NCBI GenBank assembly: GCA_025617745.1
Contig: CM046858.1
Location: 42,081,850-42,145,849, forward strand
Direction: 5' to 3'
Length of the DNA: 64,000 nucleotides
DNA from: Heliocidaris erythrogramma
Taxonomy: Eukaryota; Echinodermata; Echinoidea; Camarodonta; Echinometridae
Under the pieces are notes generated by a model, which was not told the DNA's origin, did not search any database, and saw nothing but the letters and a program-made list of their open reading frames with translations. The first letter of the stretch is position 1. The number at the start of each line of letters is the position of its first letter. Below, in pieces: positions 1 to 12,099 of this stretch. The position numbers and the translations under genes were made by a program.

Positions 1-575
1 AAACACAAGCCGAAACACCATATTTACACACGTTTCTATGGGAAAATACGTCCATGCACGTTGACAAGGGTTTCTTTGGTGATTGCTTCGAAGTGTTTCT
101 GATGGCGGAAATTAACCAGTTAAATGGTTTCTTAAAAGAATACAAGTTCCAGCTTTGACCTTTCTATTCTGGCTTTCGATTGGCTGCATGGAATTCAGCG
201 CAATATTCATGAATAACCTTGCCTAATGAGCGGAAAAGCCCAGAAGCAGAACTACTTTTGTTGCCAATTTGAATTTTACGCAAATGTTTCCAAATGATGA
301 ATAATTAATTGAAAAAGATATTTGTTTGTCTCCTTACATATATTACCTATGTGTAAATTTAATATACTATTACTAATAACCATTATTCAACTGAAAAATT
401 GTGAAAGAAAATTATTTATCGATATTTGATTCCCTGAAAATTAGAAGATCTCTTGTGTTTGTAGACTGATCACTCAATAATCAGATCTGTGCGTGCGCTT
501 GTATACTGCGTCAATGCTTGTCATTCAGGTGACCTTCAAGTACGCGGATGCAACAAAGTAGGCGAAACTTATTGA
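1..575. other. AT-rich DNA, no gene seen
   Basis: I see no convincing open frame, splice-flanked exon or terminal-repeat structure here. The DNA is moderately AT-rich and unique-looking within the window. Confidence 0.5.
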
Positions 576-839
576 CATGGTTTCATACAAAATCACATCA
601 AAAGAACTACAAAGGTGAAAGTGGTCGAGTGCGTGGCTCGTAGTTTTTCTCCGGAGGCAGTGATGAGAGCAAAAGGAGTCTTGGCCAATGATAAGAGGCT
701 GAAAGGAAGGCTGAAGAATAGAGGGAACACTAATGCTAGACTGAAACATGAGCAGACTGCGGACGACTTAGTTGATGCCATGATGTATCTTTATCAGATA
801 GGTATTGAAACCACTCATGGCTACATTACTGTAAAATAG
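576..839 (+). pseudogene. Decayed protein-domain fragment, unidentified
   Basis: The plus frame is open from a TGA at 573 to a TAG after 836, about 87 codons, with no ATG near its start. The translation has a plausible helical pattern: VVECVARSFSPEAVMRAK early, a basic stretch (RLKGRLKNRG), then TADDLVDAMMYLYQIG. The spacing of 'fs.e.v..Ak' and 'dlvdA...l' recalls a small conserved N-terminal domain that I associate with unnamed invertebrate repeat-encoded proteins, but I cannot name a family. No neighbouring exon was found. It may be a transposon relic or chance. Confidence 0.25.
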
Positions 840-1640
840 TTGGTATTTTCTGTCGCATGTACTAAAGGTATGGGGGGAAAATAAGATAAATATTTTAAAT
901 ACTTGCTTTCAAATTCAGCCCTTATAAATCTCACTCCTACCCCAAATGGCCGTTAGGAAGAACTTTTGATATTTTCAGCAAAATCCAAAGTCAAAATCTT
1001 GTCCAAAACTGGAGAAATCTCCGCCGATTTGTTTCGCGATCGCGTGTTGTTTACATACTACCGATGTCTTAGACTAAAATCGGCCAATACAATTTTTGTC
1101 CACGAAGAAACTCGGGATCGCAAGCGCACATCGATCTTTACGATCGCGCACGCAGAAAATCGGGACTTTTCCGTGTACGCCATAGGGACCGAATTTTTAA
1201 GGACAAAACTCTTTTGGGGAGATGTCGGCGCCCGCGGCGACCCAGGAAATGTACACAATGACTCCGATAGCTCGTTTCGCGAGAATCAACAGTAAATTAC
1301 GGATTTCATGTTTGGAAATATCTTTTCCAACATCGGTGAGTTGAATTTATTGTATTTCTTGGATATTTTGGGGTCGGTTTTGGTAAATGAAATGCCGATT
1401 TTGAGTGAATGTTGGTGACTTTGGCCATTATGGTTAATATGCCCAACAAGCCAACTGAAAAAAAAGCAGACGGACACACTAGCCCCAGTATTGTAGTGAG
1501 CGCACACACAGTTCACTTGCTTTCACGCGCTGCTGCACTGCGGACACTGTGCGATGTTCTATTGTACTGACCGTGCGCCGCACATTCACTGATTTTATGT
1601 ATTAATACAAAGATCTCCCTCCCGTGATATCTGCAGGTTT
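840..1640. other. Intergenic, one unrecognised open frame
   Basis: A 109-codon frame (966-1295, plus) is rich in short CGATCG-type palindromes at DNA level and shows no domain I recognise. I do not call it a gene. A weak class-II tRNA-like stretch (GTAGCCGAGTGG at about 1645, closing TAGCTAC at about 1703) may be a decayed SINE head. Confidence 0.35.
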
Positions 1641-1791
1641 TGTAGCCGAGTGGAAAACACCGTTCAGTTGGTAAACGAAAGGCCGCGATATAGATTCTCG
1701 CTTAGCTACCTAAGATATATTTTTTTGTAGTACATGATATCGCTTTATTCCGTTAAAACATATGTGAGATTGTTACTTTACTTAGACGGGA

Positions 1792-2735
1792 GCCCGGATA
1801 GCTCAGTAACCATGTCGAAATTCCTATAGACAGATTTTTCTATAGGACCCATAGGCCTATAGGTTTCTATAATTATGGAAGTGGTATATAGGGGACCCAT
1901 AGAATTCTATGGGTTTCTATGGGTTTGATAATCTATAGGATATCCTATGGGACCAATAAGAAATCCTGTAAGGTTTCTATAGGACCAATAAGAAATCCTA
2001 AAGGTCCTATAGGACCAATAAGAAATTTATTAATTAAAAGATTAATATAAGAAATGCTGGAAATACTGTGGGTGTCTACAGTAACAATCACGTGACAATA
2101 ATTAATCCTAACCTACTCCTATATCCTACATCCTACACCTAGCTACTAAGCAATTGTATCTCATTCATTGTATACATAGGGACATAGTTGTAGTGCTTAA
2201 AAACTGGTTACTAACTAGATCACACTTTTATTATTAAAACTAGATTTCACTTTTATTATTGAAGTATAAAAATGCCTTTTGACATGTGTACATTACAATA
2301 ATTAATGTAAGTACAAATTCTCTCACGGTTCAAAGCTTAATCCCAGCATGAACACTTAAAATCTAAATGTATTATCTATTTCCGCTAGTTTTCAGATTTT
2401 AGATTATTGTCATTCATGAATATTCATGAGTGATTCGGACCTATAGAAACCAATAGAAACCAATAGGACCAACAGGACAGTTGCATGGCACCCTTGAATT
2501 ATGGAATGGGCTTTACTTGATTATCTGGGTTTTATAGTTGCACATTTGAACAGCTGTGCTTCATATGAAAGTTCTATGGGTTCCTATAGGAAACCAATAG
2601 AAACCAACAGAACCATTAGAAACCATTAGGAATTTCCCAATGGTTTTCTATGGGTCTCTATAGGATTTTCGACCTGGGTAGGTAGAGCATTGGTCATGTA
2701 ATCCAGGGTCCTGTGTTCGAATCCCGGTCGGCGCA
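1792..2735 (+). pseudogene. tRNA-like sequence (Thr-TGT-like) split by an insertion
   Basis: Bases 1792-1808 read as a tRNA 5' end: acceptor GCCCGGA, TA, then a D-arm starting GCTCAGTA. The matching rest lies at 2681-2735: GGTAGAGC completes the D-arm, followed by an anticodon arm with loop CATGTAA, a B box (TGTTCGAATCCCGG) and acceptor strand TCGGCGC. The two parts add up to 72 bases, a normal tRNA length. The loop aligns with the TGT (Thr) type, but U33 is replaced by A. The acceptor has two mismatches and the T-stem one. This is therefore a tRNA pseudogene or SINE head, interrupted within the D-loop. Confidence 0.6.
1809..2680. mobile_element. Palindromic DNA element inserted in the tRNA-like sequence
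   Basis: The ends are inverted repeats: CCATGTCGAAATTCCTATAG at 1810-1829 and, on the minus strand, CCAGGTCGAAAATCCTATAG at 2677-2658, 18 of 20 identical. GTA at 1806-1808 and 2678-2680 may be the target duplication. The interior is packed with variants of CTATAGGACC, CCAATAAGAAATCC and CCAATAGAAACC in both orientations, so both ends can fold back. There is no coding capacity. The superfamily is not assigned. Confidence 0.6.
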
Positions 2736-2929
2736 TTGTAATTTTCTCACTTTTCTTTATTATATACTTTACGGCGTTCCTACTTTTTCTTTTTTTACCG
2801 CAGTTATGATATACTGAAATATAAATATAACCAATGTGAAATTTTCTTGGCCATTTCCTTTCTCCAATCGCACTCTATTTACATGTAAATATGCACAAAT
2901 ATTTGGGTGTATATATATTTATTCTCCTT

Positions 2930-4115
2930 GCAATACACGTACCTAAAATATCGCTTTATTCCGTTAAAATATACGCTCTTGCTTTCCTACTCTTACCTCT
3001 TCACCGTTATCACTCCTTTACTAGCACCTTAATATACACAAACTTTTACTTCTTCACCGTAACCCCCCTCAAGCATTTCAAACCCCCTCTTCGCTGCTTT
3101 AAAACCCCCAAAAGAAAACCCCCTTTCCCGCTCTCCGGGCCAAAACGATATTAATCACGAAGAGGGGGTTTTAAATGCTTGAGGGGGTGGGGGATTACGG
3201 TGAAGAAGTAAGAGTAGCAAAGCAAGAGAGTGTGGATATTTTAACGGAATAAAGCGATATTTTAGGTATATTACAAGAAGGCCAATATATGAAAAAATTG
3301 GTTTTCTTTGGAGTTTTTAAAGCAGCGAAGAGGAGGTTTGAAATGCTTGAGGGGGTTACGGTAAAGAAGCAAAGGTTTGGGTACATTAAGGTCCTAGTAT
3401 AGGAGTGATGATCCCTCAAGATATAACGATTTTTATCGTTATTTGGCTACTTGTCATACATGTACTTAAAATATCGCTTTATTCCGTTAAAATATACACA
3501 CGCTCTTGCTTTTCTACTCTTACTTCTTCACCGTAATCACTCCTATACTAGCACCTTAATGTACCCCAACTTTTACTTCTTCACCGTAATCCCCCCTCAA
3601 GCATTTCAAACCCCCTCTTCGCTGCTTTAAAACCCCCAAAAGAAAACCCCTTTTCCCGCCCTCCGGGCCAAAAAATATATTAAAATCGTTATATCTCGAA
3701 GGATCATCACTCCTATACTAGCTCCTTAATGTACCCAAACTTTTACTTCTTCACCGTAATCCCCCCTCAAGTATTTCAAAGCCCCTCTTCGCTGCTTTAA
3801 AACCCCCAAAAGAAAGCCCCTTTCCTCGCCCTCTGGGCTAAAACGATATTAAAATATCGAGTGTGGATATTTTAACGGAATAAAGCGATATTTTAGGTAT
3901 ATGACAAGGAGTCCAATATATGAAAAAATTGGTTTTCTTTGGAGTTTTTAAAGCAGCGAAGAGGAGGTTTGAAATGCTTGAGGGGGTTACGGTAAAAAAG
4001 CAAAAGTTTGGGTACATTAAGGTCCTAGTACATGTAGTATAGGAGTGATGATCCCTCAAGATATAACGATTTTTATCGTTATTTGCCTCCTTGTCCTACA
4101 TGTACCTACAATATC
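2930..4115. repeat. Cluster of inverted and direct copies of a ~200 bp repeat
   Basis: A block beginning CGCTTTATTCCGTTAAAATA and running through CTTCACCGTAATC, CCCCTCAAGCATTTCAAA and CTTCGCTGCTTTAAAACCCC occurs in plus orientation near 2950-3145, 3470-3680 and 3705-3845. It occurs in minus orientation near 3155-3275, 3300-3430 and 3860-4080. A related piece (ATCGCTTTATTCCGTTAAAA) lies at about 1740. Repeated inverted copies suggest foldback-type amplification. The short lysine- or phenylalanine-rich frames here are by-products of the repeat. Confidence 0.7.
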
Positions 4116-4199
4116 TGTGTCCCAACGGGTCGGAATCAGGCGGAAGTCGCAATCGGTCCTTGTCTAACAAGGGTTTTAATAAAAATGTCATTTTGTACC

Positions 4200-5020
4200 A
4201 ATTTTTTTTTTTTACATATTCCGAAGCTTTGATTATTCCTCTACCACGTCCCGAAATTTAAAGCCAAAATACCATGTCTAAGTACCTCAAAATAATGTTT
4301 TAAATCACCTCTTCAAAATCGCATCGACGGGAGTTTCATCTTCGCAAAAACGAAAGATCCTCAACAGCGAGCTTTGAGCACGTCTCTTTTGTTACTAGGG
4401 CCCTGAGTGACGCGACATATAGTGGCAGTTCGCCGACTTCGCGCCCTGTGATTGGTCGGCGCTCTAATTGCCTAATGCATATTTATTTTTCTTAAAAGCT
4501 CGTGTTGTTGCCAAACGTTACCTCGGCTCGCCGTCTTTGAGCACTGTGATTGGTTACTCATAATTATTGTTATGCATATGCATATACCTGCGGGGCGGCC
4601 ATGGCTTCGAATCGTTTTATCAACGACAACGACCCCCCCCCCCCCCGATTTTCCAAATAGTGAAAAAAAAAAGTGAAGAAAAAAAAAGGAAGAAGAGCAT
4701 TGACAAACTTGGTGATGAGGGACAAAACTTCCTGACCAGCAAGAAAGAAAAAAAAAAGATAGGAAGAAAGTAACTCAGGTTACCGAATCCCTTTTCCATG
4801 ACAAATTTTCAGACGAGCAAACAAAAAAGACTGTGTCATGGGGACACTCGGACACTCTGCTCCCCCCCCCCCCCCCATCCTCCAGTTACGCTAGAGAAGA
4901 AGAACAGAGAAAGAGACATCTGGGATGTTTAACTCTATTAATTTTTATTATTATTGTGGCTTTTTTTTTTTGCATTGAATAATTCAATGGTACTTGTACT
5001 AAGCATCGTTATTTCGTTAG
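4200..5020. other. Low-complexity DNA with C runs and A-rich stretches
   Basis: Poly-C tracts lie near 4633-4648 and 4863-4876, with A/AG-rich stretches between them. Two ATTGG (inverted CCAAT) words occur at about 4451 and 4550. No gene is supported. Confidence 0.45.
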
Positions 5021-5029
5021 TTCGTTATT

Positions 5030-6202
5030 GTATCCCCCGGCAGTATGCCGGAGGATACTTTGGATTCATCAGCGTTTCGCCGCCGCGCGCCGCCGCCACG
5101 TCACATTCTTGTGTGCGCTCTAGCGGTCACATTTCTCGACGAATTTCTTTCAGACTTCCTGTGGACGTGTATCTTGGTAAAATCTGGACCCCTATAGTTT
5201 CTGGTGATGCTGTCCCCAGTGTTCCGTCTTTTATAGGGTAAAAGGCCATATTTTTGGGGAAAGTTTGTGTGCGCTCTAGCGGTCACATTTCTCAACGGAT
5301 TTTGTTCAAATTTTGTATGAAGGTGTCTCTTGGTAAAATCTGGAACCCTATAGATTTTGGTGATGCTGCCCCCAGTGTTCCGTCTTTTCTCAACGGATTT
5401 CGTTCAAATTTTGCAAGAAGGTGTCTCTTGGTGTAATTTAAAAACCTATAGTGTTTGGTGATGCTGCCACCAGTGTTCCGTCTTTTATAGGGTCAAAGGT
5501 CATACTTCAGGGCATTGCGTGAGTGCACTCTGCAGGCCACATTTCTCAACGGATTTTGTTCAAATTTTGTATGGAGATGTATCTTGGTATAATCTACACA
5601 TATTTAATTTTTGGTGATGCTGCCCTCATTGTTCCGTCCTTTATAGGGTCAAAGGTCATTTTTCCATTTCTTGCACTCTTACTTCTGCATTTCTCTACGG
5701 ATTTCGTTCAAATTTTGCATGAAGGTGTCCCTTGGTGTAATCTAAAAACCTGTACTTTTTGGTGATGCTGCCACCAGTGTCCCGTCTTTTATAGGGTCAA
5801 AGGTCATACTTCAAGGGATGGCGTGAGTTCACTCTGCAGGCCACATTTCTTGATGGATTTCTTTCAAATTTTGTATGGAGATGTATCTTGGTATAATCTA
5901 CACATCTTTACTGTTTGGTGATGCTGCCCTCATTGTTCCGTCCTTTATAGGGTCAAAGCTCATTTGTCCCTTTTGTGCACTCTTCTGCATTTCTTGACGG
6001 ATTTCATTCAAATTTTGTATGGAGATGTATCTTGGTATAATCTACACATATTTAATTTTTGGTGATGCTGCCCTCATTGTTTTGTCCTTTATAGGGTCAA
6101 AGGTCATTTTTCCATTTCTTGCACTCTTACTTCTGCATTTCTTGACGGATTTCGTTCAAATTTTGCATGAAGGTGTCTCTTGGTGTAATCTAAAAACCTA
6201 TA
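5030..6202. repeat. Tandem repeat, ~150 bp unit, left part
   Basis: The words TTGGTGATGCTGCC, GTGTTCCGTCTTTTATAGGG and TTCAAATTTTG recur. The GTTCCGTC core lies near 5219, 5378, 5473, 5629, 5778, 5934 and 6079, mostly 145-160 bp apart. The array resumes at 12680-12720 after the Harbinger-like insertion. Its left edge carries TGTATCCCCCGGC (near 5028), and an inverted match CCGGGGGATACA occurs at about 12796. The whole array may therefore be the inside of an element with short inverted ends. Confidence 0.75.
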
Positions 6203-7713
6203 GGCCCGAATTCACAAAGATGGTTTCAGTCAAATCCATGGTTTCAACAGTGGTTTGAAACCATGGATTAGACCACGGTTCCACGTTTGCGATTCACAAA
6301 GGTGGTTTCAAGTGAATCCATGGTTTCACCCACGGATTTTACGTCATCATTTTGAGTCAACTGTTTGGGGTGGTCTGAAACCGTGGATTCAGGTGAAACC
6401 ACGGTTTTAACCAATCAGAGTGCAGCATTTAGGCTGCAGACATCATCAACCAGCCGGCTGATCATGATCGATCGTGAACGCTGCGGAAAGAAACTTTTTT
6501 CGCAACAAAAATTGAGGAGCTAGCATACTTTCCCGAGCCCAAGCTGGAAGGAAATCGTAAGTAATTTACCGATTCGAGTGATATCTAATTTAGAAATTTC
6601 TTTTCTTCTTATCTGTACGTATCGTGTTGCGCAGAAAAGTAAAAATTACTTCATAAAAGCATGCTGTTTGGAGCCTAGCGCCAGAGTGCAGCCGGTGGAG
6701 GGAAAAAAAATCGCACTCTGGTTAATTCTTTAGTCCCGGGCGTGTATTTTGGTGTCCCTGATCACAACAAACAAAGACGAGTCTGAGACTGAAGCCTCAT
6801 CAGGTAACCTGGCATTCTTGTAAATAGGCCTCGACTATTTAGTAGTATCCAGCATGTATTATTTTGTATGGATTTTCATCAAAATTTCACCATTATTGGG
6901 GAGTCGATGAACAAGACATTGCACATTTTACTTGGTTGCAAAAAAATCAACGCCCACGCACGTAGGCCTAGGGCCAAGGGGTAGTCTATTTAATCCAATT
7001 CCAGAGTCCGACTCAAGGCCAGTTGAGTTAGGCTAATCTATGATTATGAATGAATGATTCAAAAATTAGGTGGTCAGCAACATGTCAATGTCCAGACTCT
7101 GCTCGAGATCCTGGTTTAAAAGCAAGATCTATTCAATCTTTCACCCAAATTGATTTTGAGTAAAATGAGACCTAGGGAACTATTCTTAGTTTGAGTCTGA
7201 CCCCCCCCCCCCCCCCCCGGACCCTGTGTGCTATGTTTGTGTTTTGCTTTGCCTTCGGCTGAAATTGTAATTGTATGTAAAGTCTAATGTCATAAGCTAA
7301 AGCTAGAATCTAAGTACATGTACATTGTAGAGCATGATGTAGGAATCTTAATTTTTGCGAACTTGTATACCCATCTGTAATGTCATGAATGTAAGATACC
7401 ATTACAGGAAGGTTCACAAAAATTTAGATTATTACTTACAGCTTCAGGATGCATCAATGCACATATAAAGCAGAGCGAAGCACAAAGGCAGGTTAAGCAG
7501 CACACATTAGATGGGAGGGACTGTAATGAGCGACAATATCGGAGACGGTATGATATCAAGGTTCCATTGATCCCACTCATAGGCCCAAACTTATGCGGGA
7601 CTAGCAAACATTCACTGTTTCAGCAGTCAAAAACAGACATCAAATTTGCTCAAATTTTCTTATATTTTGATCTTCCCTCTAATTCTAAATTTCTAACACC
7701 ATTTTCCATACAG

Positions 7714-7885
7714 ACAGCTGCCAGACCACAACGAGGTCTTGTAGACCGGAGGAATCCATTTGAATTGTATGACGACACTGCATTCTGCCTCATTAACATG
7801 CTGGAAGGGGATGAGGAGGAAGGAAAAAGTCCACTACATGTGATCTTGCAGGTATTGGCCTCTCTATTTTGTACACAGAATTTCA
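7714..7885 (+). pseudogene. Harbinger-type transposase, N-terminal exon remnant
   Basis: An acceptor-like CATTTTCCATACAG ends at 7713. The frame then reads ARPQRG, RRNPFELYDD and, after a gap, SPLHVILQVLASL. A basic RRN-P-F-E-x-Y-D-D segment followed by a leucine-rich 'qvLasL' segment is the layout of the N-terminal part of PIF/Harbinger DDE transposases such as HARBI1. The segment between them (EGDEEEGK) is shorter than usual. The frame decays after LASLF, where the family normally reads into a G-S/T-F motif. That motif appears to continue in the piece at 8428. The assignment rests on pattern recognition; the catalytic DDE part was not found. Confidence 0.5.
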
Positions 7886-8427
7886 CATTTTCTTCTTTTT
7901 CAAGAAAAATTGAAATTCTTTTGAATTGTTGTTTGAGTATGACATGATGACTTCATCAATTCTGAAAGCAATTTGGAAAGAATTATGTTGATTCCTAATT
8001 TGAAATTTCATATTAATCATTTAAAAAAAATTTATACACAAAATGAATAGAAAGTTGTCCACGATGACATCACAGATGCTGGCAAAGTTGCCAACTCAAG
8101 GATCCCCATGATAGGGATTTACTGTAACTTTAAAAAGTCATAACTATTGAATGGATTGTCCGATTTTGCTCCAACTTTCACTATTTACTCTTCTTGGTCA
8201 TCCCCATTCACTTATAGCATACTGATGCCTGGGTTTCATTCCCTATAATTTTGTTGTAGCTTATATTATTAAATATCACAAATTGATTACATTTTTTCTG
8301 CAAAATTTTGATCTTCTTTTCCTTACTTTGTATATAATATATTTCTCTTTTTTTCATAAATTAAAATTCAATATTTCTGATAAAATATTTTTCAGCCCAC
8401 TATCTGTTGATACGTTGTCATTTACAG

Positions 8428-8554
8428 GGTCATCCATAGGATGCTTGGTCAGTGTGATGGGGCATCAATATCACAATCATCTGTTTGCAGAGACCAAAAT
8501 GAGGCTTCCAAAGCTAACGCAAGGAGGAGAAAATCATGGCGTTCCCAACTATGA
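8428..8554 (+). pseudogene. Harbinger-type transposase, second exon remnant
   Basis: After an acceptor-like TTTACAG (ending 8427), the frame starting at 8429 reads IHRMLGQCDGASISQSSVCR, then a basic run ending at TGA 8552-8554. In Harbinger transposases the N-terminal helix-turn-helix region carries '(G)xF-h-lG...G-S-S-VcR'. This piece fits directly after the LASL segment at about 7870, so the ~550 bp between could be an intron. Its early stop and lack of DDE residues mark it as a relic. Confidence 0.45.
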
Positions 8555-8719
8555 GAGAAGAGGTTGAATTCACCAACCAACGGACTAGGGTTAAAGTACA
8601 GTAACGTTAGAAGAACGCAGTTACAAACTCGTTATAACAACGTTTATCTCTCCTACATCTTTGTAATATACTTTTTAAAACCCTAATATAGCAATGCTTT
8701 GATATTTCCTTAATCCAGA

Positions 8720-8930
8720 AGAGCAGTGGAGTAAAATGGAGGTGGGGGGGGGGGGGGGGGCATAGTAGAGGCACATGCTCTCCATTGCCTTGAAAAAGAT
8801 ATTACAAACATACAAAACCCTCTTGTTTCGCTTGTAGTCGTCTCAACCCCCCCCCCCCCCCCCTCCGAGAAAAAAAAAAGTACAGAGGAGTTTGTTGTAA
8901 CGAGGTTTGCCTGTAGTTACATACATAATT
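8720..8930. repeat. G-run and C-run containing repeat
   Basis: A G run at about 8744-8760 and a C run at about 8848-8864 flank 90 bp. Nearby words such as GTTGTAACGAGG resemble pogo-type terminal motifs (compare the MITE at 15279). No ends could be fixed. Confidence 0.35.
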
Positions 8931-9330
8931 ATGTTTCTTTGACATATGTGAATTGCAGTGTATCATAGTCAGATTTGTATTGAATATTTTGATTCCTAAT
9001 CATTATATCAAAATTTAAATATTTTCGGAAATTTTGTTAAAAAATATATTGGAATAAGAAGAGAAATTCCCATCGTGTACAATCCTATATAGGGTTTCCT
9101 GAATTCAGATATTTAGATGAAAACTGCACATTGTCTTGATCGTGCAAAAATTGAGAAAAAAATAAAAAGTACATGTAGATAATGAATTTTTTGCAAGATT
9201 GAAAACTAAACTAAATTATTTTTGAAGAAGTTGATTTCCAGAACTAAATTATCTTTCAGTGTATTGTACATTCTTATTATAAATTCATAAGTACATTCTT
9301 ATTATAATTTCATATTAAGTGAAATCTGGG

Positions 9331-9565
9331 AAATAGACCCGTTTACTAAGTGATTCAAATTTTATGCATACTTTTGAAACAAAGGTTCTTGACAAAGTGA
9401 AAGCTTGCCAGAGGCTTGCCAGACATAGCAACAAGTAATGTATGAAAACTGGATTCCAAGTATTGTGGTTCATTCATTAAAAACAGGTTAATGGAATACC
9501 TCGTTACTAGGTCCCCAGGAAAGAAATACCCATAAATTTGAATCATTTAGTAAAAAGGTCTATTG
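9331..9565. mobile_element. MITE family A, copy 1
   Basis: The terminal inverted repeat begins AATAGACCCGTTTACTAAGT and returns as the complement at the right end (ACTTAGTAAACAGGTCTATT-like). A second copy of the whole ~235 bp unit lies at 22136-22373, with roughly 85-90% identity by eye. There is no coding capacity. Confidence 0.75.
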
Positions 9566-9716
9566 TATTTTAAAATACATGTATTGTGTTCACCTCAAAA
9601 TGTGAGTCATAAATATTACATGAATTTCATAATCATAGTATCGTTTATAAATGAAATATTTCTTAAAACCTCTAAGAACTGTAATACTCTCAATAGATTT
9701 ACAATAGACTTTTATG

Positions 9717-10025
9717 CAGGGGCGGATCCAGGATTGAGTATAAGAGGGGGCACACAAATGAAGGTTTGTCAACTTTTGGAAAAGGTAGACCCGTTTTTTT
9801 CGGGTCTCGGCAGCTTTTCGAAAAGTCGCTCAATATGGGGGGGGGGGGGGGGGGGGTTATGGGGGTCCAGTTCCCTCCATAATTCCTTGACAAGCAAAAA
9901 AAAAAAAGTCTTCATTCTAAAAGGTGGGGAGAAAATGAAGGATCGTCTATGGTTGAAATGCATAGTTTTCTTCCAAAAAGGGGGGGGGGGGCACAGCCCG
10001 GAAGTGCCCCCTGGATCCACCAATG
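9717..10025 (+). mobile_element. hAT-like G-rich MITE, copy 1
   Basis: It starts CAGGGGCGGATCCAGG and ends CCTGGATCCACCAATG. The flanks CTTTTATG (left) and TTTTATGT (right) share TTTTATG, close to the 8 bp duplication expected of hAT elements. The inside has long G runs and the phrase CCTTGACAAGCAAAAA. A diverged minus-strand relative is at 34466-34655. Relatives with related ends (CAGGGGCGT, GGGGCGGATCCAG) occur near 18700, 31660 and 37000. Confidence 0.65.
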
Positions 10026-10599
10026 TTTTATGTACATAGGTAGTCATATTATTTATTCCATGAATCAATGCATAACTTATTTAACCTTTAACTATTAATG
10101 GAAAATATATGTATATAAATGTTTTTAATGTATTTTATGTAACAGAAATATGACAAATATGTAATATTAAATTGCTGAAAATAAGTTACTCTATAACAAC
10201 TTTACATTTTATACTATACTTTGTATCGTAAAGGCCTCACATTGGTAGTCATGTTACTTTCTGGCAAGATGTGAATGATGTCATGGTATTTTGTGTTTGG
10301 TGTTGATGTTGAGGCAATGTAAATATGCTTGATAAAGAATCTAATGGGGGATATCGCACTAACTTGCTAAAGCAATTTGTTAATTTATGTTGATAATGAT
10401 CTTGGAGGATCATTATGCAGCATGTTGGATTTGTTGATATGATGCTTTCCTCTTGTGAGATCATGGTGTAAGATGGGGGGGGGGGGGGGGCTTTGTCCAG
10501 ATGTTTGTGGGTGTGCGCATGTAATCATTACCAACCACTTTACTTTCCCATCCTATTGCATAAAAGATTCTCAATGAAAAAAGTCTTAAAATGTCACTA

Positions 10600-10860
10600 G
10601 CAAAATCAGGGGCTGATGCAGGGTTGACCATTAGGGGTGGGGGCCACGATTCTGACAAAAATCTCACATGAGGAAAAAAAAGGGTCCCCGCTATTTATGG
10701 AGCAGTGTTTCTTCCAAAATTCTCTGACAAGCAAAAAAGGGGGTCCTCACTCCAATCACCCCCTTGAAAATAAGAGGGGACGCCGACTTTGTTTGAAACA
10801 GTTTTCTATAGTCTTTTTCCAAAATGTTCACATGGGGGGGGGGGCGCCCCTCCCATAATT
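10600..10860 (+). repeat. Degenerate relative of the G-rich hAT-like MITE
   Basis: It shares TTCCAAAATTCTCTGACAAGCAAAAAA and G-rich blocks with the element at 9717, but its ends are eroded (AGGGGCTGATGCAGGG on the left, GGGGGCGCCCCTCCC on the right). Another G run lies at 10477-10490. Confidence 0.45.
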
Positions 10861-11112
10861 ATATATATATGATAGGCCTACGTACCGTACTGCTGAAAAA
10901 AATGAATTCCTGAATCTACAATTTACAATAATCCTCAGAACAATAAACCCCTAATCCTTGCAAATACATGAATCGACTTTGATGTTTGTCTCTGAATTTA
11001 ATTCAAAAATTGAGAATAAACTGTCATAATACTGTGCATGTGTACAACTTCGATAAATTCAAAGAAAATTTTACATTTCACTTGTACTTTTGTAGACATG
11101 TGTGATCTTTAA

Positions 11113-12014
11113 AGGAGAATTAACCTCAAACAATAAAGACGATAGTGTTCAAAGGTGTTATTTATTCCTACTTGTTAGACTATATGGCTTCGCGTCAAAA
11201 TATACGAGATCGATACGAATCAAGATTTTCTGAGCAAAATTTATCATCTGCTAGCAATATGTATCGTCTGCTAGCAATACATGGGGGCTGCCATTTTTTT
11301 ATGTGTACAAGAAGATTTTCTTAATCCAAATGCCCAATTGCCTTTTTCAAAATTAAAAACCCATTTGAGATTAAAAATATAGAATAGATATGTCAATTTA
11401 TTTTTAAACTGAAGATTTCCTTATATATTTCTGCTGAAAATCGATATTCTCTTAATATAAATCTATTTTCTACATACTGTGACGCAATGGACGGAGCAAA
11501 TTAATTCAAATTTTATGGATGCTTCTTCCCTGAGCATCTATAGCGGCAAACTATGCATTCACCTGCTTTCGGATAATGGGACTTGAAAAGTCAGAATGCA
11601 TGCTGCATATATTATGTTCTGCTCTGTTTGGCAAACCCAGGAAAACAGATTTTTGTTAAGCAAAACCAGACAATTTAAAAGTATCATTATAAAGATTTAA
11701 TTTTTATAAATCATGTAACACCCACTTTATATTTTTCGTCACATATGGGATTTTAGGTAATGAAGAAAATCAATTTAGGTCTTGGATTCAAAATATCTTC
11801 CTGACCGGAACATTTCTCAATGGTTCATGTACAAATCCAAATCAGCAAGAAAATGGCAGCCCCCATGTAAATGAGTAGGAGACGATACCTGGTGTTGGAA
11901 TATCTTTATTTATACCCTTTTCTAATATCTTATTAGAAAATGATTTAGGCCAATGAGTAGGAATATATTACACCTTTCAATATAAGTAAATTTGTACTCG
12001 GGGTTAATTCTCCT
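11113..12014. mobile_element. TTAA-flanked non-autonomous DNA transposon, copy 1 (902 bp)
   Basis: It starts AGGAGAATTAACC and ends with the complement GGTTAATTCTCCT. It is flanked by TTAA at 11109-11112 and 12015-12018. A near-identical 903 bp copy lies at 57566-58468 in the same orientation, also between TTAA. There is no transposase. TTAA target duplication is known for the piggyBac and Kolobok superfamilies. The AGG terminus is shared with the palindrome at 63028. High similarity between copies suggests fairly recent movement. Confidence 0.85.
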
Positions 12015-12099
12015 TTAATAAGACACTGAGTAGATGCCCAGAGTTGGCCATAAGCGTCTCATACATACAATTACAAAATACATGTCATTTTCGTCCTTA

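Noticed and set aside
966..1295. 109-codon open frame
   Set aside because: No recognisable domain, no splice context, and DNA rich in CGATCG palindromes; kept only as a note.
2891..4059. Several 60-90 codon frames with similar sequences
   Set aside because: They are copies of the inverted/direct repeat cluster read in different orientations.
5523..6258. Two similar 80-codon frames suggesting a duplicated gene
   Set aside because: They fall in the ~150 bp tandem repeat, and the similarity is explained by the array.
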